The notes under the pieces are model-generated. The model was not told where the DNA came from. It was given only the letters and a program-made list of their open reading frames with translations, and searched no databases. Shown one piece after another: positions 16,788-24,078 of a stretch of 28,015 bases of DNA (position 1 is its first letter; the number at the start of each line of letters is the position of its first letter). Source of the stretch: a virus; the IMG/VR virus record IMGVR_UViG_3300020470_005127, positions 1-28,015 of that record, one strand, 5' to 3'. Position numbers and translations under genes: made by a program.

Positions 16788-17204
16788 TTAATTAATAATA
16801 AGAGTTTTTTTTCCAAATTTTTTAGCATAATTTATAGTTGACATAGTACCTGGTGAATCAACTCCTCTTGGAATAAATGCCACTACATATTCCGAATGAA
16901 TAGCAATCTGTTTATTACGAGCAAAAAAGTTTTTGACACTATAAGGTTTACCATAATTTCTTTCGTGTAGTGGACAATATAAATTATGAGCTTGATGTGC
17001 TGGTGGATATTCTTCATATTGTAAACCCAGTTCAAGAGCATATTTCTTAGCGTAATAGTCAGCTCCTTGTTTACACCCACCACTAACTATTATAGTATCA
17101 GTACCTTTTTCATTCTTTAACTTAAAAATAAATTCTTTAATCTTCTTTCGGTTTTCGTACTTACGACTACCGACAATCCCCACTTTTAAAGTATCTTGCC
17201 CCAT
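16788..17204 (-). CDS. SLOG-superfamily (YspA/cpYpsA-like, DUF2493-type) protein
   Basis: This 138-aa protein has a Rossmann-like SLOG fold. It begins KVGIVGSRKYENRKKI, has IIVSGGCKQGADYYAKKYA (the glycine-rich nucleotide-binding loop plus helix), YEEYPPAHQAH, KNFFARNKQIA and VVAFIPRGVDSPGTMSTINYAKK, all standard in YspA-type SLOG proteins. SLOG domains bind nucleotides or nucleotide-derived signals; no catalytic activity is assured. ATG at 17204 is preceded by GGAG eight bases upstream and overlaps the end of the nuclease gene by 19 bases, suggesting co-expression. It could serve in nucleotide metabolism or signalling during infection. Confidence 0.82.
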   Translation of the reverse strand: MGQDTLKVGIVGSRKYENRKKIKEFIFKLKNEKGTDTIIVSGGCKQGADYYAKKYALELGLQYEEYPPAHQAHNLYCPLHERNYGKPYSVKNFFARNKQIAIHSEYVVAFIPRGVDSPGTMSTINYAKKFGKKTLIIN

Positions 17205-18055
17205 TCACAATGCTCCGTATCATAAAATTCACAAAACTTACAAGCGTTGCCAGGTTTTGCTGGATAATTTCTTTTAGTATTATAATCCCCATTAGACTCA
17301 AATACCAATTCACGAAACTCATTAAATGCCTTATTAACTTTATTAAGAGTAACACTACCATGAGCTGGTTCAAATCTTTGCATCCTACTTACTGGCCAAT
17401 CAGGATCTTTTGGTATTTTTCTTTTAAGTATGAGAAATTCTACAGATATATCATCCAATGGTACATCAAACTTATCTGCATAGAATTGTTTATAAAGAAT
17501 TAATTGTGATGTTTTATAAAAATCTTTTTTCTGATAATGTGTCCAACCACGGGTAGCAGTTTTCAAATCAATTATTTTTATCCCACCATTAATCTTATTC
17601 TTTATCACCACATCAAGAAAACTTCTAAACTCCACACCATCTTGTAACTTTGTAAATATAGGAAGTTCAATGCCAACCAACTCATAATTCTTTTTCATAA
17701 AATACTTAGCACGATGTTTTTTAAAATCTTTAAGTATCTCTACCCCATCTTCATAGAACTCCACCAACTCACTTTGAGTGCAGACATCAACATTATGTTC
17801 TTCTCTAATTTTAGTGAATTCCTTTATCATTTCATTTTTCAACATCAACTCCAAAGGTAGCCTTTCAGCATCCTTTATAGTATTGTCATAAAACTCACTA
17901 AGATAACTCTGAACCACAGTATGGACAGCAGAACCAAATATGGTGTAAATATTACCACTACCTATACTAAGTTGATCTATATATCTAAGCTTCCATTTTA
18001 GATTACATTGATTATATGCACTAAATTGAGAATGTGATAAAGATTTTAAACTCAT
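17186..18055 (-). CDS. Cas4/RecB-like PD-(D/E)XK nuclease with iron-sulfur cysteines
   Basis: The 289-aa product matches the RecB-type nuclease superfamily. Motifs in order: SHSQFSAYNQCNLKWKLRY (N-terminal, C17), GSAVH (41-45, the GxxxH motif), D148 in SFLDVV, D163-L-K165 in IIDLKTA, and QLILY (184-188, QxxxY). The C-terminus has C272-x2-C275-x7-C283. C17 with these three gives the four ligands of the [4Fe-4S] cluster seen in Cas4 and AddB. No CRISPR locus is present, so a CRISPR role is not implied; phage relatives probably process DNA ends or recombination intermediates. It overlaps ClpP (ATGA) and the SLOG gene. Confidence 0.86.
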   Translation of the reverse strand: MSLKSLSHSQFSAYNQCNLKWKLRYIDQLSIGSGNIYTIFGSAVHTVVQSYLSEFYDNTIKDAERLPLELMLKNEMIKEFTKIREEHNVDVCTQSELVEFYEDGVEILKDFKKHRAKYFMKKNYELVGIELPIFTKLQDGVEFRSFLDVVIKNKINGGIKIIDLKTATRGWTHYQKKDFYKTSQLILYKQFYADKFDVPLDDISVEFLILKRKIPKDPDWPVSRMQRFEPAHGSVTLNKVNKAFNEFRELVFESNGDYNTKRNYPAKPGNACKFCEFYDTEHCEWGKIL

Positions 18056-18651
18056 ATTATCTCATCTATTAATCCATACTCCAAACATGTTATAGCATCC
18101 CACATCAAATCATGTTTTAATATTTCATCTAATTTCTTCATAGGAAGTTTGGTGTACTTTTTATAAACATCTTTAATGGTTTTCATCATTAAATCTAAGT
18201 TCTTTTTCTCATCATCAAAATTAGCGTATGTCCCCCAAAATTGAGTTGAAACCTGATGAATCAACATATATGAATTTCTGCTCATATATCTTTTTTTACC
18301 AACAACCGACATAAATGTAGCAGCACTAGCAGAAAACCCATCAACATAAGTTTCTACTGGGACCTTACATCTCAATATTGTATCCATCGAAGAAATGCCA
18401 GCAACTACAGAACCACCGCCGGAATTTATATATAATTTAATAGGTGGTGGTTGTATATCAAGATTTAAAGATAGTGTTAAAGCTTTTGTCTCCAATTCAC
18501 TTATCTTTTTATTTAACTCACTACAGGCATTTCGATTTACACCAGAATAGAAATAAATCTTATTATCCTGTACTGATATATGTTTTTCTGTAGCCTCAGC
18601 ACCACTTTTTCTAGGTTGTGTGGTTTTCTTTTCACCCCAATGTCTTTCCAC
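18052..18651 (-). CDS. ClpP-like serine protease
   Basis: This 199-aa protein has the ClpP/crotonase fold. LYINSGGGSVVAGISSMD (73-90) is the oxyanion region; ETYVDGFSASAATFMS (100-115) places the catalytic Ser at S109, in a local sequence (FSASAAT) that differs from the usual QAASMGA. H132 (MLIHQ) and D181 (HDLMWDA) complete the triad. The first 30 residues are a polar extension. GTG start at 18651 overlaps the previous TAG (TAGTG), with GGAG seven bases upstream. No Clp ATPase gene is in the window, so it either uses a host ATPase or works alone. A role in host-protein turnover or phage maturation is speculative. Confidence 0.88.
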   Translation of the reverse strand: MERHWGEKKTTQPRKSGAEATEKHISVQDNKIYFYSGVNRNACSELNKKISELETKALTLSLNLDIQPPPIKLYINSGGGSVVAGISSMDTILRCKVPVETYVDGFSASAATFMSVVGKKRYMSRNSYMLIHQVSTQFWGTYANFDDEKKNLDLMMKTIKDVYKKYTKLPMKKLDEILKHDLMWDAITCLEYGLIDEII

Positions 18652-19190
18652 TACTTTTCTCCTTCTACATATTTTTCTGCTGATTGTATCATACCATTGA
18701 CTGCATCATCAACCTCTTCTAAAAATCTATCTGTCTCTGCATCATAATCGAGACCTTCTTCTTCACATTCGTCTTCCCAAAGTCTTTCTGGTGAATCATC
18801 CTCATACCATTTAAAGCCTTTTTTACTACCATATCCACCAACTAGGAAATCATCACTCTCTTCATCCGCTGTGAACTTTACCTTAACATCTTCATCCAAT
18901 TCCGCCATCTTTTCTACAAACCTCTCCATAAACCCTTCTGGAAAACTCCAAGCCGAACAGAAAGTAATATGAGTTTCATTATTATGGTCATCCATATCCT
19001 CAACTAATATCCATTTAGGACCTATCTTATCCATTGGATACTTTTCATATTTGCCAAAGATAGGTTCTACTGTACCACGAATATGTGGTTCATTCCAACC
19101 TGATAAGTCACCGTACCAGTCCCATAGTTTTTCATGAACTTCTTTTTTCTCCGAAATAACTTCTGTTCTAGTCCATACATGATTAGCCAT
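18651..19190 (-). CDS. YubB/Api92-like ferredoxin-fold protein
   Basis: The 179-aa product resembles the phage and plasmid family with a ferredoxin-like fold (Api92/YubB, DUF1281). The most telling part is ITFCSAWSFPEGFMERFVEKM (about 75-95), with strands before and an acidic C-terminal helical half (DEESDDFL, EDECEEEGLDYD). No catalytic residues are evident. The function in phages is not known. It starts at ATG 19190 in a TAATG overlap and is itself followed by clpP with a TAGTG overlap. Confidence 0.7.
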   Translation of the reverse strand: MANHVWTRTEVISEKKEVHEKLWDWYGDLSGWNEPHIRGTVEPIFGKYEKYPMDKIGPKWILVEDMDDHNNETHITFCSAWSFPEGFMERFVEKMAELDEDVKVKFTADEESDDFLVGGYGSKKGFKWYEDDSPERLWEDECEEEGLDYDAETDRFLEEVDDAVNGMIQSAEKYVEGEK

Positions 19191-19606
19191 TATTTACCCC
19201 ACTTATTGTTCTTAACTATTGTAGCCATAATACCATAGTTTGATACATCTAAATAAGCATCCTCTAATGGTTCATCTACAGCCGAATTTCTTTTACTCAT
19301 CAACATATTTTTAAGTCTTTGTATTTTATCATTCATCCTAAACCAAAGACCTGTAAGTGATAAATGTACTTCTTCTGGTGTAATCAATTGAGTACCGACT
19401 GATATATTACCTGGACCATAATCATGTTGTTTTCTACAAAACAATTCATATTGTTCTCTTTGCAACCTTTTGAATTCTGTAGTCATTTCGGGCCATTCCT
19501 TTTCCATTTGTTCTACAACTGGATGGACCCCATTGACACTTTTTCTCTCTACATCATCAGCAGGATCTTTGACTGTAGGTTCTAATTCTCTTTCTCTAAT
19601 ATTCAT
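19190..19606 (-). CDS. DUF1599-like (nucleotide-modification-associated) protein
   Basis: This 138-aa, mostly helical protein has FCRKQHDYGPGNIS (55-68), GLWFRMNDKIQRLKNM (86-101) and DAYLDVSNYGIMATIV (116-131), the conserved blocks of the DUF1599/Nmad1 family found in phages, some of which modify DNA. The pattern of acids and asparagine suggests an all-alpha nucleotide-pyrophosphatase-like site. Start at ATG 19606 has GGAG upstream. It is two genes from nothing but phage accessory functions and directly after the Mom-like gene, 45 bases downstream, so a shared role in nucleotide or base modification is plausible but not shown. Confidence 0.72.
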   Translation of the reverse strand: MNIRERELEPTVKDPADDVERKSVNGVHPVVEQMEKEWPEMTTEFKRLQREQYELFCRKQHDYGPGNISVGTQLITPEEVHLSLTGLWFRMNDKIQRLKNMLMSKRNSAVDEPLEDAYLDVSNYGIMATIVKNNKWGK

Positions 19607-19651
19607 TATAACTCTCCAAATTACATTTTAATATACAACATTTTTCATATA

Positions 19652-20275
19652 TCATACAAGCTTTTTTATTTTTCTTTTTATTTTTTTATTTAAATAATAA
19701 ACATATATATTTTTTGGTGCTCTATCTTTAAAAAATATATTTTCGTCACCGCTATCATAGCGCCGTTTTATCTCCCTACTATATGGTCTATACTTTTGAT
19801 TCATAGACCTACTATGCATTTCTTTCCCATCTACCATCAAAACAGTACCTTTAGCAGTTTCACCCAAATACTCAAAGTTAGTGGCTTTATATATCACACC
19901 ATCATGACCATAATGTGTATCAGCAAAAGAAACCACAACTTCCATATCTGTATATTGTTTTAACCATTTAAATGTTTGTCCTATGAAATAACTTTCTGTA
20001 TTCTTAGGCGTATCATCTATACAAACTAATCTTCTAAGTTCCAAACACTTAGTTGGATTGATTGGATTGTATTTAGCTGCAGTAGATGGCATTGATGGGT
20101 AAGCATACATCATAGCTCCAATCATTGTTGGCAATCCAAAATTACCTTCTCTGAATAAACCAAAGTGGTATAGAGATTGAACTCCATTTACATTATGTGA
20201 ATAGTGATGTTTCTCTATAAACTTAGCTATCGATTTCCTCGGTACTTCTTCAACTGTATATTCTGTTACAGACAT
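19652..20275 (-). CDS. Mom-like adenine-modification protein (GNAT fold)
   Basis: The 207-aa product has the pattern of phage Mu Mom-family proteins, which convert adenine in DNA to N6-(carbamoylmethyl)adenine to resist restriction. Telling parts are AKFIEKHHYSHNVNG (17-31), CLELRRLVCIDDTPKNTES, FIGQTFKWLKQY, VVVSFADTHYGHDGVIYKATNF and YLGETAKGTV, followed by a basic tail (NKKIKRKIKKLV) suited to DNA binding. ATG at 20275 abuts the preceding TAA. The activity is inferred from the family; an ordinary acetyltransferase is the main alternative. Confidence 0.78.
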   Translation of the reverse strand: MSVTEYTVEEVPRKSIAKFIEKHHYSHNVNGVQSLYHFGLFREGNFGLPTMIGAMMYAYPSMPSTAAKYNPINPTKCLELRRLVCIDDTPKNTESYFIGQTFKWLKQYTDMEVVVSFADTHYGHDGVIYKATNFEYLGETAKGTVLMVDGKEMHSRSMNQKYRPYSREIKRRYDSGDENIFFKDRAPKNIYVYYLNKKIKRKIKKLV

Positions 20276-20623
20276 TTATTTTATGAAAAGATGTGATAAT
20301 TGAATTGCTATAATTACTACAGATAAAAATAAACTAATCAATGTTCTGTTATCAGGTGTCTCTCCTAATATCATCCAAGTAAGTATACCAAAAACAAGAG
20401 TAGCCATACCAAATCCTATTGGTCTGACATACCAATAGTTTCCAAAGTATTCATAATACCACTTAGTCCCATAGTAAAAACAAAAACTTATTGGTACACC
20501 ACCAAGAGCAATCCAATAAATACTCTTTGCCCATTCATATTTGAATTGCCCCTGCATATGAAACCAAGCTATGATGTGTCCAATAAAGGATACACCTAAT
20601 GCTAATAACAATTTATTCAACAA
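20276..20623 (-). CDS. Small multi-span membrane protein (EmrE-like size)
   Basis: This 115-aa protein is highly hydrophobic with about four membrane segments: LLLALGVSFIGHIIAWFHM (5-23), YWIALGGVPISFCFYYGTKW, GFGMATLVFGILTWMILGE and LISLFLSVVIIAIQLSHLF. Size and spacing recall small multidrug-resistance or DMT-type transporters, but no charged residue sits in the first helix where EmrE has its glutamate. The start is TTG at 20623 (another TTG is three bases later) with AGGAG upstream; no ATG precedes residue 23. It overlaps the epimerase by 11 bases. The transport function is uncertain. Confidence 0.72.
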   Translation of the reverse strand: MLNKLLLALGVSFIGHIIAWFHMQGQFKYEWAKSIYWIALGGVPISFCFYYGTKWYYEYFGNYWYVRPIGFGMATLVFGILTWMILGETPDNRTLISLFLSVVIIAIQLSHLFIK

Positions 20624-21491
20624 CTAACTCCTCTTTTATATATTTTATTATATCACCTTCTGGATTCCAATCTAATATATCTTTAGCTTTTGTATCTGTA
20701 CACAAAGTCTCTCTCATTTCTCCTGGAGTAGCATCAATATACTTAGCTGTCCACAATGCATCAAAAGCAACTGCTATATCATTGATTGAATAATTTTTAC
20801 CTGTTCCCAATTCAAATATTTCACCTGAATATCTCATATCAACAGCACCATGCATTGCTTCCATACACTTAACCATACCATCCACTATATCTCTCACATC
20901 CACAAAATCTCTTCTTTGTTCTCCATCACCCGTAATTGTCAATGGCTCTCCATCATTATATTGCCTTTCAAATATACCCAACACATTACAATACGCACCC
21001 TCAGTTGCTTGGTATGGACCATAAGCATTATAAAATCTACAGATACAACTCGGTATATTAAATAACTCACTATACATTTTAACTATCTCTTCAGCCTGCC
21101 ATTTTGTAAATGTATATGGATTGATATACTTATCCCCATGTACAGAAGAAGTTCCAGCATACACCACAGGTATTTTGTTTCGTCTCGCATCTTCCATTAT
21201 ATTAACAGTGGAATATAGATTAGATTTAAATGTTTGTTCGGGATCGTCAAATGATGGTTGAATACGGGATAGTGCGGCTAAATGAAATATAACATCTGGC
21301 TTATCTTGAAAAAACGAATAATACTTTACTTCTGATAGATCAACATCAAAGTATTGACAACCTTCCACTTCATTTTCCTTCTTACCAGTAGAATAGTTAT
21401 CTAAACTAACAACTCTATGTCCATCTTTTAATAATCTCTTTATTAGATTAGTACCAATAAACCCTGCACCACCTGTAACTAAACACTTCAT
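20613..21491 (-). CDS. NAD-dependent nucleotide-sugar epimerase/dehydratase
   Basis: From the ATG at 21491 the protein has 292 residues and resembles UDP-glucose/UDP-GlcNAc 4-epimerases and related dehydratases. The NAD site is VTGGAGFIGTNL (5-16). D31-N32 follow the second strand, HLAALSRIQPSF (70-81) is the usual cofactor strand and loop, and the catalytic pair is Y126-T-F-T-K130, after SSV (115-117). RFYNAYGPYQ and the downstream RRDFVDVRDIVDGM complete the family pattern. A TTG 12 bases upstream opens a longer frame, but the GGAG six bases before this ATG decides the start. It sits apart from the main sugar block, among accessory genes. Confidence 0.88.
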   Translation of the reverse strand: MKCLVTGGAGFIGTNLIKRLLKDGHRVVSLDNYSTGKKENEVEGCQYFDVDLSEVKYYSFFQDKPDVIFHLAALSRIQPSFDDPEQTFKSNLYSTVNIMEDARRNKIPVVYAGTSSVHGDKYINPYTFTKWQAEEIVKMYSELFNIPSCICRFYNAYGPYQATEGAYCNVLGIFERQYNDGEPLTITGDGEQRRDFVDVRDIVDGMVKCMEAMHGAVDMRYSGEIFELGTGKNYSINDIAVAFDALWTAKYIDATPGEMRETLCTDTKAKDILDWNPEGDIIKYIKEELVVE

Positions 21492-21493
21492 TT

Positions 21494-21754
21494 TTATCTC
21501 CAAGGTAACATAGTCATGCCAATCATATTAAGTAGATACTCTATTACAACTACACCTATTAAACCACCACCCAATTGCCATGCCCACCATTTCCAACCTT
21601 CTAAACTATCAGCCCATTGACGAGTCTTAGAGTTTCTAGCCTTATCATATAGACCACTACTCTCACCTACTTTACTAGCCCAATAGTTTGGGTCTGTCCA
21701 TTCTTTTAATTTTATTAACGGCCAACATATTGTCCGTAGTATTTTCATTATCAT
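21494..21754 (-). CDS. Small single-span membrane protein, unknown function
   Basis: The 86-aa protein has a charged, tryptophan-rich first half (LKEWTDPNYW, TRQWADSLEGWKWWAW) and one likely membrane helix, LGGGLIGVVVIEYLLNMIGM (61-80). Similar small proteins accompany phage replication genes, but I recognise no family. ATG at 21754 overlaps the clamp-loader stop (ATGA); a second ATG two codons later is possible. A role at the membrane during replication or lysis is conceivable but unproven. Confidence 0.6.
   Translation of the reverse strand: MIMKILRTICWPLIKLKEWTDPNYWASKVGESSGLYDKARNSKTRQWADSLEGWKWWAWQLGGGLIGVVVIEYLLNMIGMTMLPWR
21498..21501 (-). promoter_or_regulatory. Ribosome-binding site deciding the start at 21491
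   Basis: GGAG on the minus strand lies six bases before the ATG at 21491. The upstream in-frame TTG at 21503 would place this site inside the coding region, so the ATG is preferred. Confidence 0.7.
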
Positions 21755-22170
21755 TTTAACCCCATGGATTTCATTTCTTTTTTAGACTTACCATATTCTC
21801 TTACTATGGATTTCAAATCATCTTTACTCAATAAATCATAATAATCTAAAGCCTGATTGGTGCTTATCTCAAAATAATCTACCAAATAGCCAATCAAATC
21901 TTTATTCACTTTTCTTTTGTTGCCACTAATATATTTTAAATATTCTTTCCCCTTCGGTAAAAGGTTACAATAGAATCGGTACACAGCACTATGTGGCATT
22001 GTTCCAATTGTGAATTTCTGAAAGTGATTGACTATTGGTAAATAATCCTCTTTCATACTCAAATATCTATTAATCATAAAAGGACTAAAAGACTTTTTAT
22101 CATCATCAGTAAAAGAGTCCCAATCCCTCTTACCAACAAAAAGTTCATTAATCCATTTAAATAAGTTCAT
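21751..22170 (-). CDS. Clamp-loader small subunit, gp62-like
   Basis: This 139-aa protein matches the small subunit of the T4 clamp loader, which together with the gp44 AAA+ subunits opens the gp45 clamp. Recognisable blocks are LFKWINELFVGKRDWDSF (3-20), SPFMINRYLSMKEDYLPIVN (29-48), LPKGKEYLKYISG (72-84) and DLIGYLVDYFEIS (91-103). It is shorter than T4 gp62 (187). It starts at ATG 22170, overlapping the zinc-ribbon gene by 14 bases, and stops within the next ATG (ATGA). The location one gene after gp44 supports the call. Confidence 0.82.
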   Translation of the reverse strand: MNLFKWINELFVGKRDWDSFTDDDKKSFSPFMINRYLSMKEDYLPIVNHFQKFTIGTMPHSAVYRFYCNLLPKGKEYLKYISGNKRKVNKDLIGYLVDYFEISTNQALDYYDLLSKDDLKSIVREYGKSKKEMKSMGLK

Positions 22171-22396
22171 CTAAATCACCCAATGGTAGAATTTCACCAC
22201 AATTCCCACAATTAAATACTTGTACGGGTGCGATAACTTCCTGACCAGTTGGTGACATAATTGCCGATATCTTTTTTACCACATAACCTTGTATAAAAAT
22301 TTTATTATTACATTCATTACAAGTCATAGTTTCAGCATCACTCAAATCAACTTGAACTTTTTGTTTAGGAAGTGGTTTCATTGGTTTTGTACTCAT
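22157..22396 (-). CDS. Small zinc-ribbon protein in the clamp-loader operon
   Basis: The 79-aa protein has a Lys/Pro-rich N-terminal 15 residues and two CxxC knuckles, C26-x2-C29 (CNEC) and C63-x2-C66 (CGNC), bracketing a strand-rich middle (KISAIMSPTGQEVIAPVQVFN). This is a zinc ribbon. Similar proteins occur in T4-like marine phages, with no known function. The start ATG overlaps the gp44-like stop (TAATG) and the end overlaps the gp62-like start, so it is wedged between the two clamp-loader subunits and translationally coupled to both. Confidence 0.72.
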   Translation of the reverse strand: MSTKPMKPLPKQKVQVDLSDAETMTCNECNNKIFIQGYVVKKISAIMSPTGQEVIAPVQVFNCGNCGEILPLGDLDELI

Positions 22397-23304
22397 TATA
22401 TTTTCCTTATCATATTTGACACAGTAGCAATAAAATTAATCTCTTTATCTGGTACTAAAACATCTTGATATAATCCATTTGAAATCTCTGCTATAGCTTC
22501 AGCAACCCTATCACCAGCAAAGTTATCCACTTCATCATACATCAATCTAAATAGTTCTGTAAAATCTGTAAAATTATTATTAGCTACCATTTTTCTTATT
22601 GTTCTTATATCATCACGATTCTTCAAAGACTCAATGAATAACAACTTGAACTCATTGTTTAAAAGTCCTTCCTTATCAACTCTAAGCTCTCCATCAATAC
22701 ATTGTCTTTGCAAATCATTAATAACCTTTCGTAAATCTGGATAACCAGCAGTAACTATCAATGCTAAATCATCCAAATTAAAATTGACACCCTCTTCTTC
22801 TAAAATATTTTTAGAATGTAATGCAACTTCTTTCTTACTCGGTGGTATTATCTTATATGTTTGACATCTACTTTGTAAAGGATCGATAATCTTTTCAACA
22901 TAATTACAAGTCAATATAAACCGACAATGTGAAGAAAATGTTTCCATCAGATTCCTCAACGCTGGTTGAGCAGAATTTGGATTTAGATAATCAGCCTCAT
23001 CCAATATCACTATCTTCATTGGTTTAAAACCAACCGAAGAAGCGAATGTCTTTAACTTATCTCTAACCAAATCTATGTTTCGTTCATCCGAAGCATTAAT
23101 ATAGAGATAGTCACACTCTACATTATTGGTTATTATCTTCGCAAGAGTTGTCTTCCCACCACCAGCCTTTCCATAAAGGAGCAGATGTGGTACATTCTGC
23201 TCCTCTATAAATCTAGCAACTTTAGTTTTTAAACTCTCATTACCTACATAAGTTGATAGGTCTTTTGGGCGATATTTTTCAACCCATAATCCATGTGAAC
23301 TCAT
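22396..23304 (-). CDS. Clamp-loader large subunit, gp44-like AAA+ ATPase
   Basis: The 302-aa product should be the ATPase that loads the sliding clamp at primer-template junctions. It has WVEKYRPKDLSTYVGNE (7-23), Walker A in LLLYGKAGGGKTTLAKI (41-57), Walker B/DEAD at 102-105 (ILDEADYLN), sensor 1 FILTCNYVEKI, and the SRC motif (145-147, QSRCQ) that acts in trans on the neighbouring subunit's ATP. T4 gp44 is 319 aa. The gene begins one base after the clamp stop and is coupled to the zinc-ribbon gene. Confidence 0.95.
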   Translation of the reverse strand: MSSHGLWVEKYRPKDLSTYVGNESLKTKVARFIEEQNVPHLLLYGKAGGGKTTLAKIITNNVECDYLYINASDERNIDLVRDKLKTFASSVGFKPMKIVILDEADYLNPNSAQPALRNLMETFSSHCRFILTCNYVEKIIDPLQSRCQTYKIIPPSKKEVALHSKNILEEEGVNFNLDDLALIVTAGYPDLRKVINDLQRQCIDGELRVDKEGLLNNEFKLLFIESLKNRDDIRTIRKMVANNNFTDFTELFRLMYDEVDNFAGDRVAEAIAEISNGLYQDVLVPDKEINFIATVSNMIRKI

Positions 23305-23305
23305 A

Positions 23306-24022
23306 CTATGTAGTTTGTTGTGATACTAAATAATACTTAGCAACAAAGTCATCAATTTTGAACTCAACAAAAGCAAGCCCTTTAGCAGATACATTCAATG
23401 TAGCTTTAGAACACTCTTTGTTAGCACTCAACACTTCCTTAAATAAATCAGCATTGAATATAACAGGATTCTCAAGATCAACAGCACCACTTTGTACAGC
23501 AATACTAATCCTATTAGAATTCATATCAGAATATCCAATTGTTACTTCAACCCCACCCTTAACAGGTGTAATTGCAAAAGTCTCCACATCTGATAAAGCA
23601 GCTTTACCCTTAATAAAAGAATTGATGAATTGTGAATCCAATTTCAACAAAGTACCAAATTCAGGCATCTTTTTCATTTCTGGTACATCAGGTATAACAC
23701 CAGTTGCAGCCAACACATAATCTACAGAAAGTGATGAATCAGAAAAGTTAAAATTTACTGGTTCTCCATCTACTTCATTTATTTTAAAATTCACGCTATC
23801 AGAAAGTGTTGATAACATCTTTTGCAATAAAGAAGTGTCATATACGCCGACTTCAAATTCAGGTAATTTTTGTTTACCTAAAGTAAGTTCACCAAGCAAA
23901 CTCTTATCACCTGATATAAATCTGGTTGAAAGTTTAGTTCCATCTGAATTCCATTTGACGGAATTTACATTCCCACCAAGATGGTATTTTTGGATGAAAG
24001 AATTCAATGATAGTTTATTCAT
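23306..24022 (-). CDS. Sliding clamp, gp45-like
   Basis: This 238-aa protein is a T4-type trimeric processivity clamp (T4 gp45: 228 aa). Features include LSLNSFIQKYHLGGNVNSVKW at the N-terminus, GVYDTSLLQKMLSTL, and in the second half NPVIFNADLFKEVLSANKEC, followed by the strand GLAFVEFKIDDFVAKYYLV. It lacks catalytic residues, as expected for a ring protein. ATG at 24022 has AGGAG six bases upstream. A consensus promoter directly after the polymerase gene (24078-24050) would let the clamp be made in excess over polymerase, as in T4. Confidence 0.9.
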   Translation of the reverse strand: MNKLSLNSFIQKYHLGGNVNSVKWNSDGTKLSTRFISGDKSLLGELTLGKQKLPEFEVGVYDTSLLQKMLSTLSDSVNFKINEVDGEPVNFNFSDSSLSVDYVLAATGVIPDVPEMKKMPEFGTLLKLDSQFINSFIKGKAALSDVETFAITPVKGGVEVTIGYSDMNSNRISIAVQSGAVDLENPVIFNADLFKEVLSANKECSKATLNVSAKGLAFVEFKIDDFVAKYYLVSQQTT

Positions 24023-24049
24023 ATAATCTCCTATGATTTATATTTTGTT

Positions 24050-24078
24050 AATTTACACATTTTTTTTCAATTTGTCAA
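24050..24078 (-). promoter_or_regulatory. Sigma70-like promoter for the clamp operon
   Basis: On the minus strand, TTGACA (24078-24073) starts on the base right after the polymerase TAG stop, then a 17-base A-rich spacer, then TAAATT (24055-24050). The clamp ATG is about 28 bases downstream, after an AGGAG. The gap is 56 bases. The element has the same -35 and spacer length as the promoter in front of the polymerase gene. Confidence 0.65.

Noticed and set aside
17186-18055. Cas4 as a sign of a CRISPR system
   Set aside because: No repeat-spacer array or other cas gene was seen; RecB/Cas4-like nucleases are common stand-alone phage genes.
20276-20623. Firm assignment as an EmrE multidrug transporter
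   Set aside because: Size and four helices fit, but the key glutamate of helix 1 is missing, so only a membrane protein is claimed.
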